Assembly (NCBI RefSeq): GCF_000761155.1
Contig: NZ_CP009533.1
Location: 744,001-808,000 of the forward strand
Reading direction: 5' to 3'
DNA length: 64,000 nt
From: Pseudomonas rhizosphaerae
Lineage (GTDB): Bacteria > Pseudomonadota > Gammaproteobacteria > Pseudomonadales > Pseudomonadaceae
The translations under genes and the position numbers were made by a program. The notes beneath the pieces were generated by a model. It was not told the DNA's origin. It ran no database searches and saw nothing but the letters and a program-made list of their open reading frames with translations. Positions within the stretch are counted from its first letter, which is position 1; the number at the start of each line of letters is the position of its first letter. Of the stretch, positions 40,115-49,576 are shown in pieces.

Positions 40115-40936
40115 TCAAGGCTGGAAGGCGTTGATGAAGATCGCCGGATCTACCCTGGCATCGTTGAGGCTGACGTTCCAGTGCATGTGCGGCCCGGTGG
40201 CGCGGCCTGTGGAGCCTACACGTCCGACCACGGCGCCGCGCACCAGGTCCTGGCCGACCTTCACGTCGATCTTGGACATATGACAGAACATGCTGATGAA
40301 CCCCTGTCCATGGTCGACGAACACCGTGTTGCCGTTGAAGAAGTAGTCGCCCACCAGGATCACCTTGCCATTGGCAGGGGTCTTGATCGGCGTGCCAGCC
40401 GGTACCGCGAAATCCAGGCCGGAATGCGGATTGCGCTCCTCGCCATTGAAGAAACGGCGTACACCGAACTTGCTCGACAAGGGTCCGCTGACCGGCTTGT
40501 CCAGCAGCAGATTGCTCGGCGTGCCGGCGCTGAAACTGCGATAGGCTCGCAGCTGCTCGGCCAGCTCGCCGTCGATGCGCTTGATGTCCGCAGGGTTTGG
40601 GTTGACCTGGCGGGTGTTCTTCAAGGTGATGCGCTGTTCCGGGTATTTCTTGCTGCCAACGTCGAAGCTGATAGCGCGACCGGCCACGCTGAGCTGCGCC
40701 TGGCCAGGCTTGGCGGTCAACGGGATGCCGACGATCGCGCGCCAGGTACCTTGCTCATTGACCACCAGCACGCGCTTGCCGTCATAGGTGGCTTTGGGGG
40801 CCTGACTGGCGTTGCCCAGATCGATCACCGCCACGCCACCGGGCACCGGCTTGTTCAACAGACGGGTGATGTAGCTGTCTGCCTGGGCGAACGAGGACAG
40901 ACAGACGAGCAGGGCAACAACGAGAAAACGCGGCAT
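40115..40936 (-). CDS. M23-family peptidoglycan endopeptidase
   Basis: The 273-residue protein has a signal peptide (about residues 1-19, cleaved after AQA) and a C-terminal LytM/M23 domain with the zinc ligands in HSGLDFAVPAGTP near residue 170 and in GPHMHWNV near residue 250. It probably cuts peptidoglycan cross-links in the periplasm. The N-terminal half matches no domain I can name. It lies three bases after the xseA stop, so the two are likely one transcript. Confidence 0.92.
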   Translation of the reverse strand: MPRFLVVALLVCLSSFAQADSYITRLLNKPVPGGVAVIDLGNASQAPKATYDGKRVLVVNEQGTWRAIVGIPLTAKPGQAQLSVAGRAISFDVGSKKYPEQRITLKNTRQVNPNPADIKRIDGELAEQLRAYRSFSAGTPSNLLLDKPVSGPLSSKFGVRRFFNGEERNPHSGLDFAVPAGTPIKTPANGKVILVGDYFFNGNTVFVDHGQGFISMFCHMSKIDVKVGQDLVRGAVVGRVGSTGRATGPHMHWNVSLNDARVDPAIFINAFQP

Positions 40937-40939
40937 GGA

Positions 40940-42319
40940 TCAGTCCAGTAGGGAAAGGGTAACGGGCGTGAGGTGATTGTCTTCCACGCGCACTTCGAGT
41001 TCGCCTTCGCCCAATCTGGCGATCAGGCGTTGACCGCGCCGGGTTTGCTCGGCGCTGCGGATCGCCTGGCCCTGCTCGTCGAGCAGGATGCTGTAGCCAC
41101 GGCCCAAGGTCGCCAGCGGGCTGACCACGTGCAGGGTCTGCACCTGGGCCTGCAACTGCTGGCGCCGGTCCTTCAGCGTGTCGCGCATGGCCCGCGGCAA
41201 GCGCTCGGCAAGGCCGTCCAGGCGTTGCTTGAGCAGGCGCAGGACACGGTCCGGGTGCTGCCCGGCCAGGCGTGTCTGCAACTGCGCCAGGCGATGTGCA
41301 CGCGCAGTCATCTGCCGCTCGAAGGCGCGGCGCATGCGCATGTCCAGATCATCCAGGCGTTGTGCCTGCTGGCGCAGGCGCTCGCCGGGGTGGCGCAGGC
41401 GTCGGGTCAGCCCCTCAACGCGCAGGCGCTCGTGGGCCAGACGGTTGTGCATGCGCAGTACCAGGCGGCGTTGCAGGCTGTCGAGTCGCCGTTGCAGGTC
41501 GCCGGCATCCGGGGCCAGCAGCTCGGCGGCCGCCGAAGGTGTCGGGGCGCGCACGTCGGCGACGAAGTCGCTGATGGACACGTCGGTTTCATGGCCCACG
41601 GCGCTGACGATGGGCGTCACGCAGGCATCCACGGCGCGCGCTACGGATTCCTCGTTGAAGCACCAGAGGTCCTCCAGCGAGCCGCCGCCACGGGCCAGGA
41701 TGATCGCATCGAAGCCGCGCGCATCGGCCAGGCGCAGGGCGCGGACGATCTGTGCGGTGGCTTCGCGGCCCTGCACGGCAGTGGGGATCAAGGTCAGCTG
41801 AATCTGTGGGGCACGTCGACGGAACACGCTGATGATGTCGCGGATCACCGCGCCGGTCGGCGAGCTGACGATACCGATGCGTTGCGGGTGGGCCGGCAGC
41901 GCCACCTTGCGCTCGCTGCTGAACAGGCCTTCGGCGTCGAGCTTTTCCTTGAGCGCGTCGAACGCCATGCGCAGCGCGCCGTCGCCGGCAGGCTCCACGG
42001 TGTCGAGGATCAGTTGATAGTCGCCACGGCCTTCGAACAGCGAGACCTTGCCGCGCACTTTCACCGCTGCGCCATCCTTGAGCACCTGGCGCACGCGTTG
42101 CGCGTTCTGCCGGAACAAGGCACAGCGCACCTGGGCGCCGCTGTCCTTGAGGGTGAAATAGACGTGGCCGGACGCCGGACGCGCCAGGTTGGAGATTTCA
42201 CCTTCGACCCAGATGTTGCTGAAGACGTCTTCGAGCAATACACGGGCGCGGCCATTGAGCTGGCTGACGGTGATGACCTCGCGATCGAGGTTGAGGCGGG
42301 CGAAGGGGTCTTTGATCAT
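40940..42319 (-). CDS. xseA: Exodeoxyribonuclease VII large subunit XseA
   Basis: The 459-residue catalytic subunit has an N-terminal OB-fold (VSQLNGRARVLLEDVF) and the catalytic domain with ISSPTGAVIRDI-like and ARGGGSLEDLW segments. HETDVSISDFVADVRAPTPSA follows, then a long coiled coil (about residues 270-400) that binds XseB. The open frame extends to 42511, but the family start is MIKDPFARLN at 42319; nearby ATGs at 42328 and 42331 are possible. No good ribosome site is seen. Confidence 0.95.
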   Translation of the reverse strand: MIKDPFARLNLDREVITVSQLNGRARVLLEDVFSNIWVEGEISNLARPASGHVYFTLKDSGAQVRCALFRQNAQRVRQVLKDGAAVKVRGKVSLFEGRGDYQLILDTVEPAGDGALRMAFDALKEKLDAEGLFSSERKVALPAHPQRIGIVSSPTGAVIRDIISVFRRRAPQIQLTLIPTAVQGREATAQIVRALRLADARGFDAIILARGGGSLEDLWCFNEESVARAVDACVTPIVSAVGHETDVSISDFVADVRAPTPSAAAELLAPDAGDLQRRLDSLQRRLVLRMHNRLAHERLRVEGLTRRLRHPGERLRQQAQRLDDLDMRMRRAFERQMTARAHRLAQLQTRLAGQHPDRVLRLLKQRLDGLAERLPRAMRDTLKDRRQQLQAQVQTLHVVSPLATLGRGYSILLDEQGQAIRSAEQTRRGQRLIARLGEGELEVRVEDNHLTPVTLSLLD

Positions 42320-42375
42320 GTTCGGCATCATAGAGACATTCGTCTGCGGATGCACTGGGGGAGGGGGTGCAGCGA

Positions 42376-42405
42376 AGGCCTCTTCACCGACGGGCAAAGA
42401 GGCCT
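42376..42405 (-). terminator. Hairpin downstream of dppF
   Basis: AGGCCTCTT and AAGAGGCCT pair around a 12-base loop, seven bases past the dppF stop. Only a weak TTC tract follows on the minus strand, so it may terminate inefficiently or protect the 3' end. Confidence 0.5.
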
Positions 42406-42411
42406 GGAGCG

Positions 42412-43380
42412 TTACAGGAACTGCTCGGCGTAGTGACACGCCACTTGCCGGGTATCGACGTGCCGGAACGCAGGCACTTCGGTGCTGCAGCGTTCGGTGG
42501 CGTATGGGCAACGCTTGTGGAACGCACAGCCCGACGGAAGATTCAGCGGGTTGGGCAACTCGCCGACGATCTTGATCTTGGGTTTCAGCGGATCGGGCTT
42601 GATGGTCGGCGTGGCCGACAGCAGCGCCTGGGTATAGGGATGCAGCGGCTTGGCGTAGATATCCTCCTTGGGCCCCATTTCCGCTGGCCGGCCCAGGTAC
42701 ATCACCAGCACCTGGTCGGCCACGTGACGCACCACGGCCAGGTTGTGGGAGATGAACACGTAGGCGGTATTGAACTCCTGCTGCAGGTCCATGAACAGGT
42801 TCAGCACCTGCGCCTGGATCGACACGTCGAGGGCCGAGGTCGGCTCGTCGGCGACCAGCACTTTGGGCTGCAGCATCATGGCGCGGGCCAAGGCGATACG
42901 CTGGCGCTGGCCACCGGAGAACATGTGCGGATAGCGCTGGTAGTGCTCGGGGCGCAGGCCGACCTGCTGCATCATGGCCTGGACCTTCTCGCGCCGCTCG
43001 GCCTTGCTCAACGAGGTGTTGATCAGCAATGGCTCACCGAGTTGGTCGCCGATCTTCTGCCGTGGATTGAGCGAGGCGTAGGGGCTCTGGAAGACCATCT
43101 GCACGTCCTTGCGCAACTGCTTGCGCTCGGCCTTGGTAGCGCCTGCGACTTCCTGGCCGGCGATCTGCAAGGAGCCTGAGGACGGCTCTTCGATCAAGGT
43201 CAATGCGCGCGCCAGGGTCGACTTGCCGCAGCCCGACTCACCCACCACGGCCAGCGTCTTGCCGGCTTCCAGTTCGAACGACACGCCATTGAGGGCGCGG
43301 ACCACGGCATCGGGCTTGAACAGCCCGGCCGAGACGTTGTAATGACGGGTAAGGTCGCGGGCGGTCAGTACGACGCTCAT
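42412..43380 (-). CDS. dppF: Dipeptide ABC transporter ATP-binding protein DppF
   Basis: The 322-residue ATPase has Walker A GESGCGKST, signature FSGGQRQR, Walker B VLVADEP, and the C-terminal oligopeptide-transporter extension with cysteines in GCAFHKRCPYATERC. It pairs with DppD to drive peptide import. Its ATG at 43380 overlaps the dppD stop and follows AGGAGG. Confidence 0.95.
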   Translation of the reverse strand: MSVVLTARDLTRHYNVSAGLFKPDAVVRALNGVSFELEAGKTLAVVGESGCGKSTLARALTLIEEPSSGSLQIAGQEVAGATKAERKQLRKDVQMVFQSPYASLNPRQKIGDQLGEPLLINTSLSKAERREKVQAMMQQVGLRPEHYQRYPHMFSGGQRQRIALARAMMLQPKVLVADEPTSALDVSIQAQVLNLFMDLQQEFNTAYVFISHNLAVVRHVADQVLVMYLGRPAEMGPKEDIYAKPLHPYTQALLSATPTIKPDPLKPKIKIVGELPNPLNLPSGCAFHKRCPYATERCSTEVPAFRHVDTRQVACHYAEQFL

Positions 43381-44348
43381 CACGCCACCTCCTGGTTGAG
43401 TGGGTAGAAACAGCGCGCCAGGCTCTGGGCTTTCGGGTCCAGGGCCGGGCGTTCGGTGCGGCAGTTTTCCCGCACGTACGGGCAGCGTGGCGAGAGCAGG
43501 CAACCCTGGGGACGGTCATAGCGGCCCGGTACGATGCCCGGCAAGGTGGCCAGGCGCTCGGCGCCTTCGCTGTGCTCCGGAATGGCCATCAGCAGCGCTT
43601 CGCTGTAGGGGTGCGCAGGAATGTCGAACAGTTGCGGTACATGCCCCACTTCCACCGCCTGGCCGGCGTACATCACGCACACGCGCTGGGCGGTTTCGGC
43701 CACCACGGCCAGGTCGTGGGTGATCAGGATCAGGCCCATGTTCTGCTCTTGTTGCAGGCTGAGCAGCAACTCCATGATCTGCGCCTGGATGGTCACGTCC
43801 AGTGCAGTGGTCGGTTCGTCGGCGATCAGCAGCTTGGGCTCGCCGGCAATCGCCATGGCGATCGCGACGCGCTGGCTCATGCCCCCGGACAGTTGGTGGG
43901 GGTAGGCATCCAGGCGGCTTTCGGCGGCGGGAATTTCCACTTTCTTGAGCAGTTCCAGAGCCCGCTGGCGTGCAGCCTTGCCGGACATGCCCAAATGCTG
44001 GCGCAACACTTCCTCGATCTGGAAGCCCACGGTGTAACTGGGGTTCAGCGCGGTCATCGGGTCCTGGAAGATCATCGCCAGGTCCTTGCCGACCACCTTG
44101 CGCCGTTGCCGTGCGTTGAGCTTGAGCATGTCGTGGCCGTCGAAGACCAGCGAGTCGGCGGTGACGATGCCCGGTGCGTCGATCAGGCCCATCAGGGCCA
44201 TCATGGTCACTGACTTGCCCGAGCCCGACTCGCCGACGATGGCCAGCACTTCGCCCTTGTCGACGCTGAGGTCCAGCCCGTCCACGACCGGTACGGCCTT
44301 GGCGTCGCCGAAGCGTACGTTGAGATTGTTGATGTTCAAAAGTGACAT
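43380..44348 (-). CDS. dppD: Dipeptide ABC transporter ATP-binding protein DppD
   Basis: The 322-residue ATPase has Walker [10 protein letters not shown], signature LSGGMSQR, Walker B LLIADEP and the C-terminal cysteine motif [14 protein letters not shown]. The start [14 protein letters not shown] at 44348 follows GAGGAG; the frame is open to 44393. It lies ten bases after dppC in the same operon. Confidence 0.95.
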   Translation of the reverse strand: MSLLNINNLNVRFGDAKAVPVVDGLDLSVDKGEVLAIVGESGSGKSVTMMALMGLIDAPGIVTADSLVFDGHDMLKLNARQRRKVVGKDLAMIFQDPMTALNPSYTVGFQIEEVLRQHLGMSGKAARQRALELLKKVEIPAAESRLDAYPHQLSGGMSQRVAIAMAIAGEPKLLIADEPTTALDVTIQAQIMELLLSLQQEQNMGLILITHDLAVVAETAQRVCVMYAGQAVEVGHVPQLFDIPAHPYSEALLMAIPEHSEGAERLATLPGIVPGRYDRPQGCLLSPRCPYVRENCRTERPALDPKAQSLARCFYPLNQEVA

Positions 44349-44358
44349 GATCGGCTCC

Positions 44359-45270
44359 TCAGGCGGCGTTCTTGAGTTTGGGGTCCAGCGCATCGCGCAG
44401 CCCGTCGCCCATCAGATTGATTGCCAGCACGCTGAGCAGAATGGTCAGGCCCGGCAGGCTCACCACCCACCAGGCGCGTTCGATGTAGTCACGCGCCGAA
44501 GCCAGCATGGTGCCCCATTCCGGCGTTGGCGGTTGCACGCCCAGGCCCAGGAAGCCCAGGGCGGCGGCGTCGAGAATCGCCGAGGAGAAGCTCAAGGTGG
44601 CCTGCACGATCAACGGCGCCATGCAGTTGGGCAGCACGGTGATGAACATCAGACGCGGCAGCGAGGCCCCGGCCAGACGCGCGGCAGTCACGTAGTCGCG
44701 GTTCAGTTCGCCCATCACCGCCGCGCGGGTCAGGCGCACGTAGGAAGGCAGCGAAACCACCGCAATGGCAATCACGGTATTGATCAGGCCAGGGCCGAGG
44801 ATGGCGACGATGGCCACGGCCAGCAGCAACGACGGCAGTGCCAGCATGACGTCCATCAGACGCATGATCGACGGCCCGAGAATGCGCGGGAAGAACCCGG
44901 CCAGCAGGCCCATGAGAATGCCCGGGATCAGCGACATCACCACCGACGACAGGCCGATCAGCAGCGACAGCCGCGAGCCCTGGATCAGGCGCGAGAGCAA
45001 ATCACGGCCCAGCTCGTCGGTGCCCAGGATGAACTGCCATTGGCCGCCTTCCAGCCAGACCGGCGGCGTCAGCAGGAAATCACGGTACTGCTCGCTGGGG
45101 TTGTGCGGCGCCACCCACGGCGCGAACAACGCGCAGAAGACGATGATCAGCATGAACACCAGGCCCGCCACGGCGCCCTTGTTCTTGGCGAATGCCTGCC
45201 AGAATTCCTTGTACGGGGAGGGGTAGAGCGGGCTCTGATCCACTGCGACCGTTTCGATTTTCGTAGTCAT
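44359..45270 (-). CDS. dppC: Dipeptide ABC transporter permease DppC
   Basis: The 303-residue permease has an N-terminal OppC-type segment, the periplasmic motif [13 protein letters not shown], and about five further membrane segments with the EAA-like loop [17 protein letters not shown]. It forms the channel with DppB. Confidence 0.95.
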   Translation of the reverse strand: MTTKIETVAVDQSPLYPSPYKEFWQAFAKNKGAVAGLVFMLIIVFCALFAPWVAPHNPSEQYRDFLLTPPVWLEGGQWQFILGTDELGRDLLSRLIQGSRLSLLIGLSSVVMSLIPGILMGLLAGFFPRILGPSIMRLMDVMLALPSLLLAVAIVAILGPGLINTVIAIAVVSLPSYVRLTRAAVMGELNRDYVTAARLAGASLPRLMFITVLPNCMAPLIVQATLSFSSAILDAAALGFLGLGVQPPTPEWGTMLASARDYIERAWWVVSLPGLTILLSVLAINLMGDGLRDALDPKLKNAA

Positions 45271-45280
45271 GGATAGGGTC

Positions 45281-46291
45281 TCAACGCTGATGACGGATGC
45301 GTGGGTTGGCCAGGCCGTAGAGGATATCCACCACGAAGTTGACCAGGATCACCAGGCAGGCGATCAACAGGATGCCGTTCTGCACGACAGGGTAGTCACG
45401 GGCGCCGATGGCCTCGATCAGCCATTTGCCGATGCCCGGCCACGAGAAGATGGTTTCGGTCAGGACCGCGCCGGCCAGCAAGGTGCCGACCTGCAGGCCG
45501 AACACCGTGAGCACGGGAATCAGCGCGTTGCGCAGGCCGTGCACGAACACCACGCGGGCTGGCGACAGGCCCTTGGCACGGGCGGTGCGCACGTAGTCTT
45601 CCCGCAGCACTTCGAGCATCGAGGAACGAGTCATGCGGGCAATCACTGCCAGCGGGATGGTGCCCAGCACGATGGCTGGCAGGATCAGGTGATGCAGGGC
45701 ATCCCAGAACGCGCCTTCGTCATCGCTGAGCAGGGTGTCGATGAGCATGAAGCCGGTTTTCGGCTGGATGTCGTACAGCAGGTCGATGCGCCCGGACACC
45801 GGTGTCCAGCCCAGGGTCACCGAGAAGAACATGATCAGGATCAGGCCCCACCAGAAGATGGGCATGGAATAGCCGGCCAGGGAAATGCCCATGACCCCAT
45901 GGTCGAACAGCGATCCTCGCTTGAGCGCGGCGATCACCCCCGCCAGCAGGCCGAGCACGCCGGCGAAGATCAGCGCGGCGATGGACAGCTCCAGAGTGGC
46001 CGGGAACAGCGCGGTGAACTCGGTCCACACGCTCTCGCGGGTACGCAGCGACTCACCCAGGTTGCCTTGGGCGAGATTGCCGATGTAATCCAGGTACTGA
46101 GCATACAAAGGCTTGTTCAGACCCAGGCGTTCCATCGCCTGTGCGTGCATTTCGGGGTCGACCCGACGCTCGCCCATCATCACTTCGACAGGGTCACCGG
46201 GAATCAGGCGTATCAACGCGAAGGTCAATAGCGTGATGCCGAAGAAAGTGGGGATCAGCAATCCCACACGTCGGGCAATAAAACTAAACAT
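45281..46291 (-). CDS. dppB: Dipeptide ABC transporter permease DppB
   Basis: The 336-residue permease begins MFSFIARRVGLLIPTFFG and has the DppB/OppB signature LTFALIRLIPGDPVE and the coupling loop VRTARAKGLSPARVVF. It precedes dppC with a ten-base gap and follows the binding-protein gene after 76 bases, where a GC hairpin (about 46347-46361) may reduce read-through from the abundant binding-protein message. Confidence 0.95.
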   Translation of the reverse strand: MFSFIARRVGLLIPTFFGITLLTFALIRLIPGDPVEVMMGERRVDPEMHAQAMERLGLNKPLYAQYLDYIGNLAQGNLGESLRTRESVWTEFTALFPATLELSIAALIFAGVLGLLAGVIAALKRGSLFDHGVMGISLAGYSMPIFWWGLILIMFFSVTLGWTPVSGRIDLLYDIQPKTGFMLIDTLLSDDEGAFWDALHHLILPAIVLGTIPLAVIARMTRSSMLEVLREDYVRTARAKGLSPARVVFVHGLRNALIPVLTVFGLQVGTLLAGAVLTETIFSWPGIGKWLIEAIGARDYPVVQNGILLIACLVILVNFVVDILYGLANPRIRHQR

Positions 46292-46367
46292 CGTGCGTAG
46301 TACCTCATCAGCCGGTTAGGCAAGCCGCGCATCCGCCCGGGTGGGCGCCGATACGCGGCGTCTTTTT

Positions 46368-47963
46368 CTACTTCACCTGGGTGGTGGCGAAGTTGTTATT
46401 GGTCATCGGGCTTATGTGGAAGCCTTCGACGTTCTTGCGCATGGCCGAGAACACACGTGGATACGCTAGGCTCAACCAAGGTTGCTCTTTGAGAAAAATG
46501 ACCTGCGCCTGTTCGTAGAACGCCGCGCGTGCCGCCGGTTCAGTGGCTTCGCGGGCCTGGCTGACCAGGGCGTCGAATTCCTTGTTGCACCAGCGCGCGG
46601 CATTTTCGCCGTTCTTCGCTGCTTCACAAGTCAGGTTCGGGCTGAGGAAGTTGTCCGGATCGCCGTTGTCGCCGGCCCAACCGTAGAAAGCCAAGTCATG
46701 TTCGCCCAGTTTCAGGCGCTTGATCAACTCGCCCCATTCCAGCACGCGAATATCCAGCTTGATGCCGACGCGGGCTAGGTCGGCCTGCAACAGTTGCGCT
46801 GCAAGGCTGGAGTTGGGGTTGGTCGGGCTGCTGCCGTTGCGCGCGAAGATGGTGAACGAGGTGCCTTCCGGAACGCCGGCTTCCTTGAGCAGGGCGCGGG
46901 CCTTGTCCGGATCGTAGGGCAGGTCTTTGAGGCTGTGGTTGTAGCCCAGCAGCGTGGTTGGGTAGGGGCCCACACCCGGTGTCGCGTTGCCCTCGCCGAA
47001 CAGGGTACGAACGAAGGTCTGCTTGTCGAAGGCCATCTGGATGGCCTGACGCACGCGTACGTCGCTCAGGTATTTGTGGGTGGTGTTGATGGCCACATAG
47101 CTGGTCATCAGAGCATCCATCTCGGCGATCTTGAGCTGAGGATCGGCCTTGATGCCGGGTACGTCGTCCGGCTTGGGATAGACCGCCACCTGGCATTCGT
47201 TGGCGCGCAGCTTCTGCGCCCGCACGTTGTTGTCCACGGTGATGGCGAAAATCAGCGGGTCGGCCGGTGGCTTGCCCTTGTAGTAATCGGGGTTGGCCTT
47301 GTAGCGAACCTGGGCGTCCTTGCTGTAGCGCACGAACACGAACGGCCCGGTGCCGATCGGCTTGCTGTTCAAGTCGGCGGTCTTGCCGGCCTTGAGCAAC
47401 TGGTCGCCGTATTCGGCTGAGTAGATCGAGGTGAAGGGCATCGCCATGTCGCGCAGGAACGGCGCTTCGGGGCGCTTGAGCACGAAACGCACGGTCATGT
47501 CGTCGAGCTTGTCGATGCTCTGGATCAGATCACCCATGGCCATCGATTCGAAATAGGGATAGCCCATGGTCGACTTGTCATGCCAGGGATGCTTGGCGTC
47601 GAACTGGCGCATGAAGCTCCACAGCACGTCGTCGGCATTGAGGGTACGGGTCGGCTTGAAGTACTCCGTGGTGTGGAATTTAACGCCTTCGCGCAGGTGG
47701 AACGTGTAGGTCTTGCCGTCTTCACTGATGTCCCAGCTCTTGGCCAGCCCCGGCTGGATGTCGGTGGTGCCCGGCGTGAAGTCGACCAAGCGGTTGAGCA
47801 CCGTCTCGGCCGAGGCATCGCTCGTGACCGCGCCGGTGTACTGCACGATATCGAAACCTTCGGGGCTGGCTTCGGTGCAGACCACCAGCGGTTTGGCACT
47901 GGCGCCCAGGCTCAGGCCGAGCAGGGCGGCAGCTACGGCAGCCTTGAGTGATAGCGTTTTCAT
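46368..47963 (-). CDS. DppA-like peptide-binding protein, copy next to dppB
   Basis: The 531-residue protein has a signal peptide cleaved after ASA (about residue 23) and a family 5 extracellular solute-binding domain (LVVCTEASPEGFDIVQYTG; the ligand-pocket segment WAGDNGDPDNFLSP near residue 420). It delivers peptides to DppBCDF. It is the most diverged of the four binding proteins of this locus, which fits a different peptide preference. Confidence 0.95.
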   Translation of the reverse strand: MKTLSLKAAVAAALLGLSLGASAKPLVVCTEASPEGFDIVQYTGAVTSDASAETVLNRLVDFTPGTTDIQPGLAKSWDISEDGKTYTFHLREGVKFHTTEYFKPTRTLNADDVLWSFMRQFDAKHPWHDKSTMGYPYFESMAMGDLIQSIDKLDDMTVRFVLKRPEAPFLRDMAMPFTSIYSAEYGDQLLKAGKTADLNSKPIGTGPFVFVRYSKDAQVRYKANPDYYKGKPPADPLIFAITVDNNVRAQKLRANECQVAVYPKPDDVPGIKADPQLKIAEMDALMTSYVAINTTHKYLSDVRVRQAIQMAFDKQTFVRTLFGEGNATPGVGPYPTTLLGYNHSLKDLPYDPDKARALLKEAGVPEGTSFTIFARNGSSPTNPNSSLAAQLLQADLARVGIKLDIRVLEWGELIKRLKLGEHDLAFYGWAGDNGDPDNFLSPNLTCEAAKNGENAARWCNKEFDALVSQAREATEPAARAAFYEQAQVIFLKEQPWLSLAYPRVFSAMRKNVEGFHISPMTNNNFATTQVK

Positions 47964-48035
47964 CGTTGCCCTCGCAATCGCAGGTAAGCGTAGCCGCTGC
48001 CCGGGATTCGTCGAACCCCGGGCGGCGGTCGCCGA

Positions 48036-49415
48036 TCAAAGAATCTGGAACGGAATGGTGGTGACGACACGCAGCTCGTTGAGACTGCCATCGACCTGAT
48101 TGGCGCTGGCCCGGTGAGCGCTGTAGGTTGCGCGGACAGTACTGGCCTTCAATGGCCCGCTCTGTACGGCGTACGAGGTGCCGAAGCCGTACTCGTAATG
48201 GCTCTCGCCGTCCTGAGCCTGGATGCCATCATAGCCGCCGCCCTTGTAGTGCGTGCCATCGATACCCCAGCCGCGCGCGGTGTAGACGCTGAACTTGAGG
48301 CCCGGTACGCCGTAGCCGGCCATGTCCAGGCCGTAGCCGACCTGGAACGATTTCTCGTTCGGGCCGTTGTAGTCTGAAAACAGCGAGTTGGCCAGGAAAA
48401 TGGCGTTGGTCTCGTGCAGGTAGTCGAAATACTCGTCGCCTCTCACTTCCTGGAAAGCCAGGGTCAGGCTGTGCGCCTTGTGCGTGGCGGTCAACGACAG
48501 GCTGTAGGTGTCGTTGTCGATGGCGCCCATCTTCGAGCTGCCCGCATCTTTGGTCTTGTAGTAGTTGAAACCGGTGGTCAGGCCCAGCACCGAGGCATCG
48601 CCCAGTTCATGGGAGGCACCGAAATAGTACTGGTTCCAGACATCCTTGACGTTGGACGCGTACAGGCTGGTGGTCAGGCTTTTCAGCGGCTGGTAGTTGA
48701 GGCCGAAGATGTTGACCTGGTCGGTGGTGGTGCCGTTGCCGTACTCGGTCCTGAACTTGCTCAGGCTCTGCTCGGTTCGCGGCGACACGCGGCTGAAGGT
48801 GCCCAGGTCGAAGTCGAGGTTGTCGAACTCGGCGCTGTGCAGGCTGACACCCTCGAAGCTGGAGGGCAGGGCACGGTTGCCGATGAAGGCCAGTACCGGC
48901 GTGTTCATCGACTGGCGACCCGCGGTCAGGACGGTGTTGGAGACCCGTGCCTTGAGGTTGGCCAGGCCTGCCTTGGTCCATTGGTCGACCGCTTCGCCGT
49001 TGTGATCGGTCAAGGTCCGGTTGCCCCCTCCGGCCACACGTCCCTTGCCTTGTTCCAGGGCCACGGTGTTGTAGGCCGCCACTTCGGTGCTCAAGCCTAC
49101 GGTGCCCTGGGTGAAGCCCGAGGTGTAGTTGACGATGGTGCCCTGGACCCAGGTGTCGCGGCTGCCGGTGCGTTCGGTCACGCCATTGCCCTTGTTGATG
49201 CCCCAGGTCAGGCCGCGCTTGCCCTTTTCCTTGGCGAACCAGTTGCGCGTCGAGCCGGTCACGCTCGAGTCTTCGATGAAGCCTTTGGCTTCATCCTGGG
49301 CGCTGCTGGTCTTGACGGTGAGGGGGATGAAGGCCTGGCTGGCTTCGTCGGCCAGGACCAGGGGCGCGAACCCACTCAACGACAAGGTGAAGACTGCTCT
49401 CTTGGTGATTTTCAA
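48036..49415 (-). CDS. OprD-family outer-membrane porin of the dipeptide locus (OpdP-like)
   Basis: The 459-residue protein has a signal peptide (cleaved after about residue 22, VLA) and an OprD barrel, with FIEDSSVTGSTRNWFAKE near residue 45 and a C-terminal aromatic-type strand ending FQIL. Its position between binding-protein genes upstream of dppBCDF is that of P. aeruginosa OpdP, a glycine-glutamate dipeptide porin. It should bring peptides across the outer membrane. Confidence 0.93.
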   Translation of the reverse strand: MKITKRAVFTLSLSGFAPLVLADEASQAFIPLTVKTSSAQDEAKGFIEDSSVTGSTRNWFAKEKGKRGLTWGINKGNGVTERTGSRDTWVQGTIVNYTSGFTQGTVGLSTEVAAYNTVALEQGKGRVAGGGNRTLTDHNGEAVDQWTKAGLANLKARVSNTVLTAGRQSMNTPVLAFIGNRALPSSFEGVSLHSAEFDNLDFDLGTFSRVSPRTEQSLSKFRTEYGNGTTTDQVNIFGLNYQPLKSLTTSLYASNVKDVWNQYYFGASHELGDASVLGLTTGFNYYKTKDAGSSKMGAIDNDTYSLSLTATHKAHSLTLAFQEVRGDEYFDYLHETNAIFLANSLFSDYNGPNEKSFQVGYGLDMAGYGVPGLKFSVYTARGWGIDGTHYKGGGYDGIQAQDGESHYEYGFGTSYAVQSGPLKASTVRATYSAHRASANQVDGSLNELRVVTTIPFQIL

Positions 49416-49495
49416 CTGAAGCTCCTTACTTTTTTAGTTTTATGGCCGCTTTATCTGTGCGGCTGGCGCCCAATCCATGGCAAGTGATGACAGTT

Positions 49496-49507
49496 GCAAA
49501 CGTTTGC
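49496..49507. promoter_or_regulatory. LacI/PurR-like palindrome upstream of the porin gene
   Basis: GCAAACGTTTGC is a perfect 12-base palindrome with the central CG of LacI-family operators and the core of the PurR box. It lies 81 bases before the porin start. No LacI-family gene is in the window, so the binding protein is unknown. Confidence 0.5.
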
Positions 49508-49534
49508 TTGCTCTTTTTTGCCAAAAGCTCCCCA

Positions 49535-49557
49535 AACCCATGGCATGGCCACGGGTT
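49535..49557 (-). terminator. Hairpin after the second binding-protein gene
   Basis: AACCC / GGGTT and TGGC / GCCA arms pair with one mismatch around ATG, 20 bases past the stop of the gene at 49577-51175. A short T-rich stretch comes only later, so this may be a weak terminator or a 3' stabiliser. Confidence 0.45.
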
Positions 49558-49576
49558 AGGGGAAGGCTTGGCTTAT

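Noticed and set aside
40973..42433. 486-codon plus-strand frame across xseA
   Set aside because: It is antisense to a well-supported XseA gene and has no recognisable domain.
46347..46361. Terminator-like hairpin followed by CTTTTT on the plus strand near dppB
   Set aside because: No plus-strand gene ends there; on the minus strand, where the genes run, it lacks a T-run, so I mention it only as a possible intercistronic hairpin.
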